Part shown: positions 63,868-64,000 of the stretch, piece after piece
How positions within the stretch are numbered: position 1 is the first letter of the stretch
Layout of the letters: every line of letters begins with the position of its first letter
NCBI RefSeq assembly: GCF_000243215.1
Contig: NZ_JH594596.1
Coordinates: forward strand, 1,523,444 to 1,587,443
DNA: 64,000 nucleotides
Source: Odoribacter laneus YIT 12061
GTDB taxonomy: Bacteria > Bacteroidota > Bacteroidia > Bacteroidales > Marinifilaceae
Direction: 5' to 3'
Notes under the pieces: generated by a model
Seen by the model: the letters and a program-made list of their open reading frames with translations, nothing else
What the model was told of the DNA's origin: nothing
The model's database searches: none
Made by a program: the position numbers and the translations under genes

Positions 63868-64000
63868 ATAGGATTGGTACATACACCGAAAAAAGACGGT
63901 CTTTCTTCACTCTACAGCTTAGAAAAAAGAGCCTGTTTATTTTTTAATCCCGGCCTTCCCAACAAAAGGGTAAACCATTTAAACAGAAAATCGTATGTAT

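Overview
The window looks like a chromosome segment of an anaerobic gut Bacteroidota, most likely of the family Odoribacteraceae (Odoribacter, Butyricimonas or a relative). Support seen in the sequence: repeated promoter boxes of the Bacteroidota form TAnnTTTG, the near absence of Shine-Dalgarno sites, two PUR-alpha/DUF3276 genes, a Rho factor with a large disordered insert, a tmRNA whose tag ends NYALAA, SusC-era style TonB transport, GH92/GH125/GH36/GH31 glycosidases, a pyruvate:ferredoxin oxidoreductase, and a steroid 5-alpha-reductase operon of a type I associate with Odoribacteraceae and Parabacteroides. The family assignment is inference; no 16S gene is present.

Layout. 1-7.2 kb: a lone receiver-domain protein, a GH36 alpha-galactosidase, then a thiamine salvage operon (TPP riboswitch, TonB receptor, PnuT-type transporter, thiamine pyrophosphokinase) and a DUF4190 membrane protein. 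7.4-16 kb: nifJ, an AAA ATPase, a secreted C1 peptidase framed by inverted copies of a 52-bp-period repeat, and rho. 16.4-20.3 kb: a GH125/GH92 mannosidase pair. 20.5-36 kb: housekeeping genes (rsmG, a YbhN-type protein, rsmA, mgtE, arginine deiminase, menA, menG, luxS-mtnN, an MBL hydrolase, ruvA, trpS, tcdA, a TatD-type hydrolase, a cysteine desulfidase). 36.4-44 kb: a SPOR protein, a GSCFA protein, a serine-type sulfatase, mntP, and a four-gene steroid/bile acid reductase-dehydrogenase operon.

44.4-58.5 kb: an integrated mobilizable element inserted in the 3' end of the tmRNA gene ssrA. A 13-bp direct repeat (CCTGCTGCTCCAC) marks both ends; the original tmRNA terminator now lies 14.1 kb away, past the right end. 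From right to left the element carries a tyrosine recombinase, a DUF1016 nuclease, a frameshifted gene, a DUF3853 DNA-binding protein, a RepA-like helicase, a primase, a putative oriT, a MobV relaxase, a SymE-like toxin with two small genes, and an XRE regulator broken by TAG. At the left end lies a strikingly AT-rich cargo operon of four overlapping genes: a NACHT-like STAND NTPase, an unknown protein, a small protein with the N-terminal signature FVTNSSS, and a radical SAM/SPASM enzyme. This cassette is the best candidate for an undescribed system: a sensor NTPase coupled to a radical-SAM-modified small protein, plausibly anti-phage.

58.6-64 kb: back in the host chromosome, a GH31 glycosidase, a metallophosphoesterase, a VOC-family protein and a secreted alpha/beta esterase.
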